A DNA stretch of 29,950 bases, from contig JANDJZ010000535.1 of the NCBI GenBank assembly GCA_027943245.1, positions 1 through 29,950 of the forward strand, written 5' to 3'. How positions within the stretch are numbered: position 1 is the stretch's first letter; each line of letters begins with the position of its first letter. The notes below the pieces were generated by a model that saw only the letters and a program-made list of their open reading frames with translations, did not search any database and was not told where the DNA came from. The DNA is from Acanthamoeba sp. SK_2022b. Taxonomy: Eukaryota; Discosea; Longamoebia; Acanthamoebidae. Shown piece after piece: positions 1 to 7,542 of the stretch. The position numbers and the translations under genes were made by a program.

Positions 1-363
1 CAGGCGGGAGAAACCGTGCCGCTGGTGCTGGAAATCAAGGCGTTGAACGGGATTTCTCATGTCAGTTGGCAGGGGGATACGCAGGCACTGAGCCTGACGC
101 CGCCGCACAACGCCAACGATCCGCAGGGCTGGACGGCGATCGTGCCGCCGTGGGACGACGCGCCGGACGCCGTCAACAGCTACCGGCTGGCGGTCACGCT
201 GGAGGACGATAAACAGCAGCGCGTGACCTCGAACTGGATAGCGCTGAAAGTGGCGCCGCCGCTGACCGCGACCTCTGGGGAAGACGCGGGCCTGCCGCCG
301 ATCAAAACCCTGACGCCGCCGCCCATTCCGGCGCAAACCGGGCCGCTGTACGGCGGCGATTAA
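1..363 (+). CDS. ychO: C-terminal part of a probable YchO-type invasin/inverse autotransporter (partial, 5' end outside window)
   Basis: The frame is open through base 1 (Q-A-G-E-T-V-P-L...), so only the last 120 or so residues are present and the true start lies upstream. The fragment looks like an extracellular beta-sandwich tail: alternating hydrophobic and polar strands, a [13 protein letters not shown] stretch, and a proline-rich end ([18 protein letters not shown]). No catalytic motif is seen. In E. coli the gene beside narL is ychO, an intimin/invasin-like outer-membrane protein, and the convergent arrangement here fits. Its stop codon overlaps the narL stop: TTAA at 360-363 carries both. 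The identification rests mainly on synteny and fold-like features, because the diagnostic beta-barrel part is outside the window. Confidence 0.6.
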   Translation, partial: QAGETVPLVLEIKALNGISHVSWQGDTQALSLTPPHNANDPQGWTAIVPPWDDAPDAVNSYRLAVTLEDDKQQRVTSNWIALKVAPPLTATSGEDAGLPPIKTLTPPPIPAQTGPLYGGD

Positions 364-1010
364 CCGTTTTTACCCTGCAGCACCCACACGGCCGCCTCGA
401 CGCGGGATTTTAGCTTCATCTTCTTCAGCAGGTGTTTGACGTGTACCTTGACGGTGCTTTCGGTGATGGTCAGGCGGCGGGCGATCAGCTTGTTCGGCAG
501 CCCCTGAGCGATCAGCTTCAGGATATCCCGCTCGCGCGGCGTCAATTGCTGAATATCGCGATCGGCGCTGGGGCGGTTTTCCCGCAGGCTGGCGGCGAGG
601 ATCGGCGTCAGCGTCTCGCTGAGCACCATCTGCCCGGCCGCGGCCTGATGCAGCGCCTTCAGCAGATCCTCCGGCTCCATGTCTTTCAACAAGTAACCGT
701 CGGCGCCGCGCTTGAGCGCGCTGACGACGTCGTCTTCATGGTTGGACACGCTGAACACCACGACGCGCCCTGACAGGTCGGTCTGGCGCAGGCGATCCAG
801 CGTTTCCAGCCCGTTGATGCCGGGCATGTTCAGATCGAGCAGGATCAGATCCGGATCGTGCTGTTCCGCCAGCGTGACCCCTTGTTCACCGTTGCTGGCT
901 TCGGCGATGACCTGCAGGCGAGCGTCCATGCCAATCAGCTGTTTTACGCCGTTGCGCAGCATCGGGTGGTCGTCGATCAGTAAGATTGTGGCGGCGGTTT
1001 CTGTCGTCAT
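360..1010 (-). CDS. narL: NarL, nitrate/nitrite response regulator
   Basis: This 216-residue response regulator matches NarL over its full length. The receiver domain (about 8-125) has the acidic pair D13/D14, the phosphoacceptor D59 (LLDLNMPG) and the conserved lysine in [13 protein letters not shown] linker leads to a LuxR/FixJ-type helix-turn-helix (about 150-210, [19 protein letters not shown]...[20 protein letters not shown]). When phosphorylated by NarX it binds TACYYMT heptamers, activates narK and narGHJI, and represses alternative anaerobic pathways. It lies 10 bases after narX on the same strand, so the two are cotranscribed. Typical enterobacterial length and gene order leave little doubt. 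Confidence 0.97.
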   Translation of the reverse strand: MTTETAATILLIDDHPMLRNGVKQLIGMDARLQVIAEASNGEQGVTLAEQHDPDLILLDLNMPGINGLETLDRLRQTDLSGRVVVFSVSNHEDDVVSALKRGADGYLLKDMEPEDLLKALHQAAAGQMVLSETLTPILAASLRENRPSADRDIQQLTPRERDILKLIAQGLPNKLIARRLTITESTVKVHVKHLLKKMKLKSRVEAAVWVLQGKNG

Positions 1011-1020
1011 GGTGTCTCCG

Positions 1021-2805
1021 TTAGTCGATGGCGTGGTTATCCGGCGTGAAGCTGACTCGCACCTCGGTGCCGCCGCCGCTGCGCGGTAAAATGTCGCAGC
1101 GGCCGTGCAGGCTCTTGGCGCGATCGCGCATGATGATCAAGCCGTAATGGTCGGGGCGAGACGTCTCGGCCGGCAGGCCGCGTCCGTTGTCGCATACGCT
1201 CAGGGTCACTTCGCCCCGTTTATTGATGACCTGAATGCTCACCTGGCTGGCGGCGGCATGCTTAAGGATATTGCTGAGCGCCTCGCGGGCGATCTGCAGC
1301 AGGTGAATGGCCTGGTAGGCGGGCACCGTGCGCGACCCCAGTTGGTAATCGAGATGGATGGTCAGGCCCAGTTTGGGATTGAACTCCGCGACCGTCGATT
1401 GCAACGCCGCCAGCAGGCCCGGCTCGGTCAGCTGCAGGCGGAAGGTGGTCAGCAGCTCGCGCAGCTGGCGATAGGCGCCGTTCAGCTCTTCGCGCATCTG
1501 CTGCACCAGCGCCTGACTGGCGGACGAGAGCGTTTCGCCCTGCATCTGCAGGCAGGCGATCTGCATTTTCAGGCAGGAGAGCGATTGGGCGATAGAGTCG
1601 TGCAGCTCGCGGGCGATCGCCGCCCGTTCTTCCATCAGCATCAGCTGCTGCTGGTGGTCGACCTGACGCTCGATGGCCAGCACGCTGGTCAACTGCTCCA
1701 CCAGGGTGTTGATCAACTGGCGGTGCTCATCGTTCAGCGGCTGTTGCGGCGCATGCTGCGCCACGATCACGCCGTAGTCGCCGAGCTTGTCGCTCAGGCT
1801 CCAGCTCAGCGACGGGTTGTCGGGATGCTGGCGGTCGCTGTCGTTCAGGCAGGCGCTGCACACCGGATTATGGCAATGCTCCGGCCGCAGCGGCTGGTTG
1901 CCGCTCAGCTGCAGCAGCGGCTCCCGGCTGTCGTTTTCATACAGCCGTACCTGAATGGCGCGCAGCGGCGTCAGGGTTTGCAGTTGATTGAGCAGCGGCG
2001 TCAGGCGACTGCACAGCGGTTCGCTGGCGTGCAGCAGGCGGCTGGCGCGATAGAGGAAGCTCAGCACCTGATTTTTCTGCTGCAGGTCGGCGGTCTTCTC
2101 GGCCACGCGCTGCTCCAGCCCGCTGTAGGTGGCCGACAGCTCGTCGGACATGGTGTTCAACGCGCCGCCGAGCGACGCCATTTCATCTTGGTGGCCGCGC
2201 TGCGCGAAGCGGCGGCTAAAGTCGCCGCGGCCCACCGCCAACGCCATCTCCACCAGCTGTCGCCACGGATGCAGCAACCGGCGGCGCAGGTAGCAGGTGG
2301 TGCCGATCAGCAGCAGCAGGGTCAGCGCGATGAAGCCGGCCTGCACCAGCGTCACCATCAGCAGGCGGCGCTCGGTTTGCCTGTCGATATCCGAGACCAG
2401 CTTATCCAGCAGCTGCACGAAGTGCGCCACCTGCGGCGCGGCATCGGCCGGGCGCTGCGCGCTGCGCAGGCGAGGTTGCAGGGTCTGCTGCCAATAGTCG
2501 CGCAGGGCGTCGAAAGGTTGCGTCAGCCCTTCCTGTTCCACCGAACGCTGCAGGTCGGGGCTGTTTTCGTCGCGCTCCAGTTCGCGGATCAACGCTTCAT
2601 GCCGCTCATCGAGCGGCACCTGCGCCAGCAGCCGGTAGCTTTGCATACGCAGCGATCCGGCCTTGTTGATGGCGTGCGCATTGCCCTGAATGCTCTGCGA
2701 CATCCAGGCGGAAATCCCCATGCCGGCCACGCCCAGAATGCCCGACAGCAACATCAGCAGGACGACCTGATTCACGATCGAAAGCGGGGCCAACAGGCGT
2801 TTCAT
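1021..2805 (-). CDS. narX: NarX, nitrate/nitrite sensor histidine kinase
   Basis: A 594-residue inner-membrane sensor kinase. TM1 is about 10-34; the nitrate-binding P-box follows ([17 protein letters not shown], about 44-60). A periplasmic four-helix region leads to TM2 (about 150-172) and a HAMP domain (about 173-228). The central module carries cysteines at 311, 316 and 319 (CHNPVCSAC), as in the NarX cysteine cluster. The HisKA_3 dimerisation helix has the phospho-histidine H402 ([12 protein letters not shown]), followed by an HATPase domain with N-box ([13 protein letters not shown]) and G-box (CDNGRGLP). Senses nitrate and nitrite in the periplasm and phosphorylates or dephosphorylates NarL. 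The ATG start is preceded by AGGAA. It is transcribed divergently from narK, as in E. coli. Confidence 0.97.
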   Translation of the reverse strand: MKRLLAPLSIVNQVVLLMLLSGILGVAGMGISAWMSQSIQGNAHAINKAGSLRMQSYRLLAQVPLDERHEALIRELERDENSPDLQRSVEQEGLTQPFDALRDYWQQTLQPRLRSAQRPADAAPQVAHFVQLLDKLVSDIDRQTERRLLMVTLVQAGFIALTLLLLIGTTCYLRRRLLHPWRQLVEMALAVGRGDFSRRFAQRGHQDEMASLGGALNTMSDELSATYSGLEQRVAEKTADLQQKNQVLSFLYRASRLLHASEPLCSRLTPLLNQLQTLTPLRAIQVRLYENDSREPLLQLSGNQPLRPEHCHNPVCSACLNDSDRQHPDNPSLSWSLSDKLGDYGVIVAQHAPQQPLNDEHRQLINTLVEQLTSVLAIERQVDHQQQLMLMEERAAIARELHDSIAQSLSCLKMQIACLQMQGETLSSASQALVQQMREELNGAYRQLRELLTTFRLQLTEPGLLAALQSTVAEFNPKLGLTIHLDYQLGSRTVPAYQAIHLLQIAREALSNILKHAAASQVSIQVINKRGEVTLSVCDNGRGLPAETSRPDHYGLIIMRDRAKSLHGRCDILPRSGGGTEVRVSFTPDNHAID

Positions 2806-2931
2806 AAGCGCGGATTCCTGGCGTTTGGCGCCGCTGAGGCTCAGGGGCGAAGGCGGCGACGGGGGTAAACAAGTAACGATTCAGCCGTATTTTTGATTAT
2901 CCCTGAGCATAACCCCATACCTCGAATGAAG

Positions 2932-2938
2932 TACCCAT
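2932..2938 (+). promoter_or_regulatory. NarL heptamer (TACCCAT), distal narX-narK control site
   Basis: TACCCAT is an exact match to the NarL consensus TACYYMT and lies about 196 bases upstream of the predicted narK start site. An overlapping 6/7 match on the opposite strand (TGAAGTA, 2927-2933) makes the site partly palindromic. Function is inferred from the consensus and the position in the narX-narK divergent region. Confidence 0.5.
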
Positions 2939-2988
2939 TAGTTTCCGGCGGGGGGGCAGGACGATGAAAGCGATGCAGGTTTTATTTT

Positions 2989-3001
2989 CAATGCATTGAT
3001 T
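2989..3001 (-). promoter_or_regulatory. Candidate IHF site in the narX-narK intergenic region
   Basis: On the minus strand this reads AATCAATGCATTG, a full match to the IHF consensus WATCAANNNNTTR, embedded in an AT-rich stretch (2980-3024). IHF bending often brings distal NarL sites to FNR-dependent nar promoters. The role at narK is inferred. Confidence 0.4.
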
Positions 3002-3029
3002 TTAATTGATTTAATTTTTAATTGTGGCG

Positions 3030-3036
3030 TACCCCT
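3030..3036 (+). promoter_or_regulatory. NarL heptamer (TACCCCT) upstream of narK
   Basis: TACCCCT is an exact TACYYMT match centred about 98 bases upstream of the predicted narK start site. It begins a near-palindrome, CCCCT-A-AGGGG, at 3032-3042, whose second half-site is one base out of register for the classic 7-2-7 arrangement. Binding is inferred from the motif and position. Confidence 0.55.
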
Positions 3037-3082
3037 AAGGGGATGAGGGCGCTATTTGCGGCGCCAACTACTTGCATTCGGG

Positions 3083-3131
3083 TTGATATACATCAACTTT
3101 GCCGCCGGGGCTGCCCCCTAGGGTGTGCGGA
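3083..3131 (+). promoter_or_regulatory. narK promoter with perfect FNR box
   Basis: TTGATATACATCAA at 3083-3096 is a perfect FNR box (TTGAT-N4-ATCAA) centred at 3089.5. A class II FNR promoter has its box at -41.5, which predicts a start near 3131, and a -10-like TAGGGT lies correctly at 3119-3124. Expected activity: anaerobic activation by FNR, boosted by nitrate through NarL. Confidence 0.8.
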
Positions 3132-3156
3132 ATGATCCCCCGTGTCTGAGGTTTTT

Positions 3157-4551
3157 ATGTCGCAACTTGCAACGCCTTCATCAAAGAAAACCGGTGCGCT
3201 GATTCAGGACTGGCGTCCTGAAGACAGCGCCTTTTGGCAGCAGCGTGGCCATCGTATCGCCACCCGCAACCTGTGGATTTCCATTCCCTGTCTGCTGCTG
3301 GCCTTCTGCGTCTGGATGCTGTTCAGCGCCGTCGCGGTCAACCTGAACAAGGTGGGCTTCAATTTCACCACCGACCAGCTGTTCCTCCTGACGGCGCTGC
3401 CGTCGGTTTCGGGCGCCATTTTACGCGTGCCGTATTCATTCGTGATCCCGCTGTTTGGCGGCCGCCGCTGGACCGCCATCAGCACCTGTTTCCTGCTGGT
3501 GCCGTGCCTGTGGTTGGGATTCGCGGTACAGGACAGCAGCACGCCGTACAGCGTGTTCGTCATCATTTCCCTGCTGTGTGGCTTCGCCGGCGCCAACTTT
3601 GCCTCCAGCATGGCCAACATCAGCTTCTTCTTCCCGAAAGCGCGTCAGGGCGGTGCGTTGGGGCTTAACGGCGGGTTGGGAAATCTGGGCGTCAGCGTTA
3701 TGCAGCTGGTCGCGCCGCTGGCGATCTCTTTCAGCCTGTTCGGCCTGTTTGGCGGCACGGCGCAAAATCAGGCCGAGGGAGGCCAGCTGTGGCTGGAAAA
3801 CGCCGCTTGGATCTGGGTGCCGTTCCTGCTGGTGGCCACGCTGGCGGCCTGGTTCGGCATGAACGATCTGGCGGCGGCCAAGGCATCGTTACGTCAGCAA
3901 CTGCCGGTGCTCAAGCGCGGGCATTTGTGGATGCTGAGTTTGCTGTACCTCGCGACCTTCGGATCTTTCATCGGTTTCTCCGCCGGCTTCGCCATGCTGT
4001 CGAAGACGCAGTTCCCGGACGTGGTGATCCTGCATTACGCGTTCTTCGGGCCGTTCCTTGGGGCGCTGGCGCGACCGGTTGGCGGTGCGCTGTCTGACCG
4101 CTTCGGCGGCGTGCGGGTGACGTTGATCAACTTTGTGGTTATGGCCGTTTTCGCCGCGCTGTTGTTCCTGACCTTGCCGAGTGCGGGGGAGGGCGGTTCG
4201 TTCATCGCCTTCTACGGCATCTTTATGGTGCTGTTCCTCACCGCGGGGCTGGGCAGCGGCTCGACTTTCCAAATGATTGCCGTCATTTTCCGTAAAATCA
4301 CTGTCGATCGCGTCAAAGCGGCCGGCGGCAGCGATGAAAGCGCGCAGCGTGAAGCGGTGACGGATTCTGCCGCCGCATTGGGCTTTATCTCGGCGATTGG
4401 CGCGGCCGGCGGTTTCTTCATTCCCCAGGCGTTCGGCACTTCGCTGGCGATGACCGGTTCGCCGGCGGGGGCGATGAAAGTGTTCCTGGTGTTTTATATC
4501 CTGTGCGTGGTGATCACCTGGGCGGTGTATGGCCGCAAGAAAAAGGCCTGA
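3157..4551 (+). CDS. narK: NarK, nitrate/nitrite antiporter
   Basis: A major-facilitator protein of 464 residues from the ATG at 3157. This start is preferred over GTG 3142 because TGAGG sits 6 bases before it and the length then matches E. coli NarK (463). Hallmarks are the N-terminal DWRPEDSAFWQQRGHRIATRNLWIS, the first nitrate signature around GLNGGLGNLGVSVMQ, the second around AALGFISAIGAAGGFFIP, and conserved substrate arginines in the predicted helices (LRVPYSF; GSGSTFQMIAVIFRK). About 12 membrane segments. Imports nitrate in exchange for nitrite across the inner membrane to feed NarGHI. In E. coli narG follows directly; here an unrelated 15-kb region intervenes. Confidence 0.97.
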   Translation: MSQLATPSSKKTGALIQDWRPEDSAFWQQRGHRIATRNLWISIPCLLLAFCVWMLFSAVAVNLNKVGFNFTTDQLFLLTALPSVSGAILRVPYSFVIPLFGGRRWTAISTCFLLVPCLWLGFAVQDSSTPYSVFVIISLLCGFAGANFASSMANISFFFPKARQGGALGLNGGLGNLGVSVMQLVAPLAISFSLFGLFGGTAQNQAEGGQLWLENAAWIWVPFLLVATLAAWFGMNDLAAAKASLRQQLPVLKRGHLWMLSLLYLATFGSFIGFSAGFAMLSKTQFPDVVILHYAFFGPFLGALARPVGGALSDRFGGVRVTLINFVVMAVFAALLFLTLPSAGEGGSFIAFYGIFMVLFLTAGLGSGSTFQMIAVIFRKITVDRVKAAGGSDESAQREAVTDSAAALGFISAIGAAGGFFIPQAFGTSLAMTGSPAGAMKVFLVFYILCVVITWAVYGRKKKA

Positions 4552-4569
4552 GTATCAAACGGCTTTCTC

Positions 4570-4602
4570 TATCCCTTCCCGACAGGGGAGGGATATTTCG
4601 TT
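4570..4602 (+). terminator. Probable rho-independent terminator of narK
   Basis: An 11-bp stem with one G-U pair (4570-4580 with 4585-4595) closes a GACA loop 18 bases after the narK stop, and TTTCGTT follows. The stem is strong and GC-rich; the U-tract is short and interrupted. Confidence 0.6.
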
Positions 4603-5324
4603 CATTCCGAGTCATCTCTTCTCTCCTCCTCAGTGAAATTTTCTGTCTTTAGGTAAAATTCTCATCCCCGATTACCGTTTTTTTCTTTTTTTATAGCACT
4701 ATCTCTCAATGTCAGAATGCTTTCGCGTAAACGGATTATATTATTTGCACGGTTTTTTCTTTTTATTGAGAGTATTCCTGCATTAAATCATTAATGCCTT
4801 TCCCGCAGGTTAAATGAAATTTCCGGGAGGGTGAGGCATAATTAGTGCGATTGTTATAAGATCATCTATAGGGTTTTGTCTTAGATGCTGCGCCCATCCA
4901 CTGGAATGAACCCTGGGGTTAAATCAGACAACTCTCATTCTGTTTTTTCCGGCTTTTTGTAGTCTATCTGGCAATCAGATTAGGTGGAAAAACAGGATGA
5001 ATTCACGTGGCGGAATGAAATTTCACAATTTTATTCGATTAACAATCAAACAACACTGCTGGCTTTTTCTTTTAAAATCAATGAGGTGCTAGTTTGAATT
5101 TTACGGTAATCATGAAAGAAATCCATGTTGCCAACAGGGAAAAAGAGTCGTTTGGATAAACATAACATCCTTAATCAGGCCTAATGTAAAAAATGAAATC
5201 AGAAAATTTTTATAAAAGCCAATATCCAATGGATGCAACCTGTTGAGTTTACATTTAATTTCTTGAACATTTTTTGATATTTCTATACAAAGTGTGCAGG
5301 ACAGGCACGCTAAGGAAATTAAAA
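4595..5324. other. AT-rich non-coding region upstream of the EPS-linked regulator
   Basis: About 730 bases with no recognisable gene and clearly lower GC than the flanks. It contains long T-tracts (4677-4694 and 4752-4765) and a weak hairpin GGTAA...TTACC (4652-4676) immediately before the first T-tract, which could be a second terminator. There is also an 18-base inverted repeat at 4780-4797 and a short inverted repeat ATCTG...CAGAT at 4966-4980. The AT-rich, tract-rich composition is typical of H-NS-silenced entry zones and of long leaders before horizontally acquired regulators. No promoter can be fixed with confidence. Confidence 0.6.
4780..4797. repeat. Perfect inverted repeat GCATTAA-ATCA-TTAATGC
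   Basis: A 7-base perfect inverted repeat with a 4-base spacer, in AT-rich DNA about 530 bases upstream of the regulator start. It could be an operator for a dimeric regulator or a small hairpin. There is no T-run directly after it, so a terminator is unlikely. Confidence 0.5.
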
Positions 5325-6224
5325 GTGAATCTTGATAAAAGAATAAAGATTAGGAATCTCGATGTTCTGACTCCTGCCGGGGAGAAATTCCGTCTGCGTT
5401 GGAAGGAGTATCAAATTCTTTCGCTGCTTGTCGCCAGATCACCAGAACTGGTTACCCGAACGGAAATTATAGAAAATATCTGGAAAGGAACGTATTGTTC
5501 AGATTCAACGATAAATCAAACAATTAAATCTATTCGTCAGAAAATTAGCGACGCGGAACATACGCTTATCAGAACCATTCCTCGTTTGGGTTACAAGGTG
5601 GAAAATCAAGCCGTTTTTCACTTTATATCCGAAGATGAGGACTACGCTGACGACGATATATTAAATGACGGCAATGATATTGGCGCTGATATTCAAGCGG
5701 AACTTTCCGAAAATGAAAGTGAATCGCCTGAAATCAACGAAGAGAAAATAGATAAGCCGCGTAAATCGCCCCTTGTTGCTGCGCCTGTCGCAACGATGGA
5801 ATCAGCCAAAGCACCGGTGCAGGAAAAGAAGCCGGCGGCAGTGCGTCGCTTTTTCAGCATGCCTGCCAGCCGCGTAGTGAAATACCTGACGGTATTCGCT
5901 TCGTTGCTGGTTATTTCACATTTTTCATATGTGCTCGGTAACCAAACTCGCCCGCCGGTGATCAATGATATTCAGAACAACACGCGCGTTGTGTTGACGC
6001 TGACGCTGAATAATCCCCATACCAACAGCCCGCAAACCCTGTTCTGCCTGTACCAGGGCGAGAGCATGGATCAGGCGACCATCGAATGCGTCGACCCTAA
6101 GCAAGGGCAGCTTAAATTGCCGGTAAAATATGAGACTTCTTCTACGCCGGGTAAAGGTCGGATTAATCTCATATTGCCGAATAAAACCTTGCAATATCAA
6201 GTTGCTTACGATGTTAAAAATTAA
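5325..6224 (+). CDS. ToxR/CadC-like membrane-anchored winged-helix transcriptional regulator
   Basis: I choose the GTG at 5325 because AAGGA (5312-5316) sits 8 bases before it; an upstream in-frame TTG at 5274 has no good ribosome site. The 299-residue protein has an OmpR/PhoB-type winged helix (about 5-93: RLRWKEYQILSLLVARS...TEIIENIWKG...TINQTIKSIRQKI...RTIPRLGYKV). An acidic then proline/lysine-rich linker follows (about 102-178), a single TM (about 184-204), and a periplasmic domain of about 95 residues with two cysteines (C241, C255) that could pair. This is the ToxR/CadC/TcpP layout: a one-component sensor that binds DNA from the membrane. There is no phosphoacceptor domain. Its place before the polysaccharide genes suggests it controls them, but no target site is proven. 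GC is lower than the nar genes. Confidence 0.85.
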   Translation: MNLDKRIKIRNLDVLTPAGEKFRLRWKEYQILSLLVARSPELVTRTEIIENIWKGTYCSDSTINQTIKSIRQKISDAEHTLIRTIPRLGYKVENQAVFHFISEDEDYADDDILNDGNDIGADIQAELSENESESPEINEEKIDKPRKSPLVAAPVATMESAKAPVQEKKPAAVRRFFSMPASRVVKYLTVFASLLVISHFSYVLGNQTRPPVINDIQNNTRVVLTLTLNNPHTNSPQTLFCLYQGESMDQATIECVDPKQGQLKLPVKYETSSTPGKGRINLILPNKTLQYQVAYDVKN

Positions 6225-6265
6225 CGCTGAATGAGGTTTTATCTTTAGCGATAATTTTACATTTG

Positions 6266-6298
6266 ATGAAATCTTTTATTTCATTATTTGTTATTTGA
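6266..6298 (+). terminator. Weak AT-rich hairpin after the regulator gene
   Basis: ATGAAAT (6266-6272) pairs perfectly with ATTTCAT (6278-6284) around a CTTTT loop, followed by T-rich sequence (TATTTGTTATTTG). The low GC of the stem makes termination uncertain. It may still separate the regulator from the epimerase gene. Confidence 0.35.
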
Positions 6299-6405
6299 AA
6301 GCCAGGTTCGATTTGTCCAGTCTGGAACTCATTACCTAACGCATATTAGCGCCCTGTTTCCATTGCGGTGACAGGAATAATGAGAAACCTGCTGAGTGAC
6401 AAATT

Positions 6406-7368
6406 ATGGATAAGCGTAAAGTAGCTATTATCGGGGGTTCCGGTTTTATCGGAACACGCCTGGCGAAACGTCTCAGTGAGCGCGACGACCTGACGTTGGT
6501 CATCGTTGACAAGCAACCCAGCGCACATTTTCCGGCGCTCTATCAGTATGGCGATGTGACGCAGCCCCAGACCTTGCAAGAACCGCTGGCGGGCTGTGAT
6601 GCCATCATTAATCTGGCGGCGGAACATCAGGACAATGTCGATCCTATTTCGCTCTATTATCAGGTCAATGTCGAAGGCGCACGCCATGTCTGCATGACCG
6701 CCTCCGCATTGAATATTCGCCAAATCATTTTCACCTCCTCGGTTGCCGTTTACGGGTTCGTTGAACAGGAAACCGATGAAGGGGGGCGTTTCGAGCCCTT
6801 CAACCATTACGGCAAATCCAAGCTCGAAGCGGAATATGTTTATGAAGCCTGGCGCAAGGCGGATAGCGCAAACAAATTGACCATCATCCGCCCGACGGTG
6901 GTTTTCGGGGAAGGCAACCGCGGCAACGTGTATAACCTGTTCCGCCAGATCGCCAGCGGCCGATTCGTGATGATTGGCAGCGGTAATAATATGAAGTCGA
7001 TGGCCTACGTTGAAAATATTGCCGCGCGGCTGGAACATGCGCTGGATCAACAGTCAACGTATCAGGTCAGCAACTACGTCGATAAACCGGACTTTACGAT
7101 GAATCAGTTGGTCGACGTTATTTCCTCTTCGCTGGGCAGAGAAAATAAGACGATTCGCATTCCCTATGCCGTAGGCATATGCGGCGCAACCGCCTTGGAT
7201 GTTGTCAGTAAAATAAGTCGCAAAAAATTCCCAATCAGCCGCGTAAGAGTGCAGAAATTCTGCGCCAGAACGCAATTTAAAAGTAGTGTGCGGAATAATT
7301 TCGTGGCGCCGGTAGAACTTGATTCGGCAATCGAAAGAACCATTAAGCATGAGTTTTCTGAGAGATAA
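6406..7368 (+). CDS. NAD-dependent epimerase/dehydratase (extended SDR), probable sugar-nucleotide enzyme
   Basis: A 320-residue extended short-chain dehydrogenase. The Rossmann loop is GGSGFIG (10-16), the acidic NAD-selecting residue is in VIVDKQ, and the catalytic pair is Y135/K139 (NHYGKSK) after the conserved SSVAVYG strand. The RPTVVFGEGNRGNVYNLFRQI segment is typical of UDP-hexose epimerases (GalE/Gne/WbpP-like) and the WcaG-like group. It probably converts a nucleotide sugar needed for the neighbouring polysaccharide, but substrate and reaction cannot be read from the sequence. It sits 181 bases after the regulator and before the JUMPstart element, so it lies outside the RfaH-controlled part. 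The ribosome site is weak (GAGTGACAAATT before ATG). Confidence 0.8.
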   Translation: MDKRKVAIIGGSGFIGTRLAKRLSERDDLTLVIVDKQPSAHFPALYQYGDVTQPQTLQEPLAGCDAIINLAAEHQDNVDPISLYYQVNVEGARHVCMTASALNIRQIIFTSSVAVYGFVEQETDEGGRFEPFNHYGKSKLEAEYVYEAWRKADSANKLTIIRPTVVFGEGNRGNVYNLFRQIASGRFVMIGSGNNMKSMAYVENIAARLEHALDQQSTYQVSNYVDKPDFTMNQLVDVISSSLGRENKTIRIPYAVGICGATALDVVSKISRKKFPISRVRVQKFCARTQFKSSVRNNFVAPVELDSAIERTIKHEFSER

Positions 7369-7454
7369 CTTAACCGCACGCTGGCGTTATTTACCTATTT
7401 CCGCCGACAAGCGGATAAATCTGCATTTTTCAGGATTAATTCATGCTGACTTAT

Positions 7455-7485
7455 ATCCTGGCAGGATCAATTTTGTTTTTGTTAA
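7455..7485 (+). terminator. Possible weak terminator between the epimerase gene and JUMPstart
   Basis: A small stem, ATCCT-GGC-AGGAT (7455-7467), is followed by CAATTTTGTTTTTGTTAA. With 5 bp only, strength is doubtful. If active it would end the epimerase transcript just before ops, or attenuate transcription entering the EPS operon. Confidence 0.3.
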
Positions 7486-7524
7486 TAGCGCATTGGGAGC
7501 TGTAACTCAAGGGCGGTAGCGTGC
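7486..7524 (+). promoter_or_regulatory. JUMPstart element containing ops (RfaH recruitment site)
   Basis: The 39-base block follows the JUMPstart consensus of enterobacterial capsule, O-antigen and colanic-acid operons (conserved GAGCTGTAA and AAGGGCGGTAGCGTG parts). It contains an exact ops element, GGCGGTAGCGTG, at 7512-7523. RNA polymerase pauses at ops, RfaH loads on the exposed non-template strand, and the complex becomes resistant to Rho and couples to ribosomes over long operons. It lies 19 bases before the first gene (7543), in the 5' leader, so the promoter should be further upstream, between about 7370 and 7480. I could not fix its -10/-35. Confidence 0.92.
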
Positions 7525-7542
7525 TTATTCGCTGGAGGAACG

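Noticed and set aside
1105..2868. 587-codon plus-strand frame opposite narX
   Set aside because: The composition (very high Q, R, H, A) is that of a shadow of narX, and no motif or ribosome site supports it.
4857..4870. RcsAB-box-like sequence TAAGATCATCTATA upstream of the EPS regulator
   Set aside because: Only about 9 of 14 positions agree with the RcsAB consensus and several core bases differ. Another candidate at 4650-4662 needs an extra base. Too weak to annotate.
5274..5324. Extended N-terminus of the membrane regulator from TTG 5274
   Set aside because: There is no ribosome site before TTG, and the winged helix begins shortly after GTG 5325, which has AAGGA at good spacing.
4595..7368. 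Search for mobile-element marks (tRNA, integrase, transposase, direct repeats) at the left EPS border
   Set aside because: None was seen here or at the right border near 19861-20050. The acquisition idea therefore rests on gene order and composition only.
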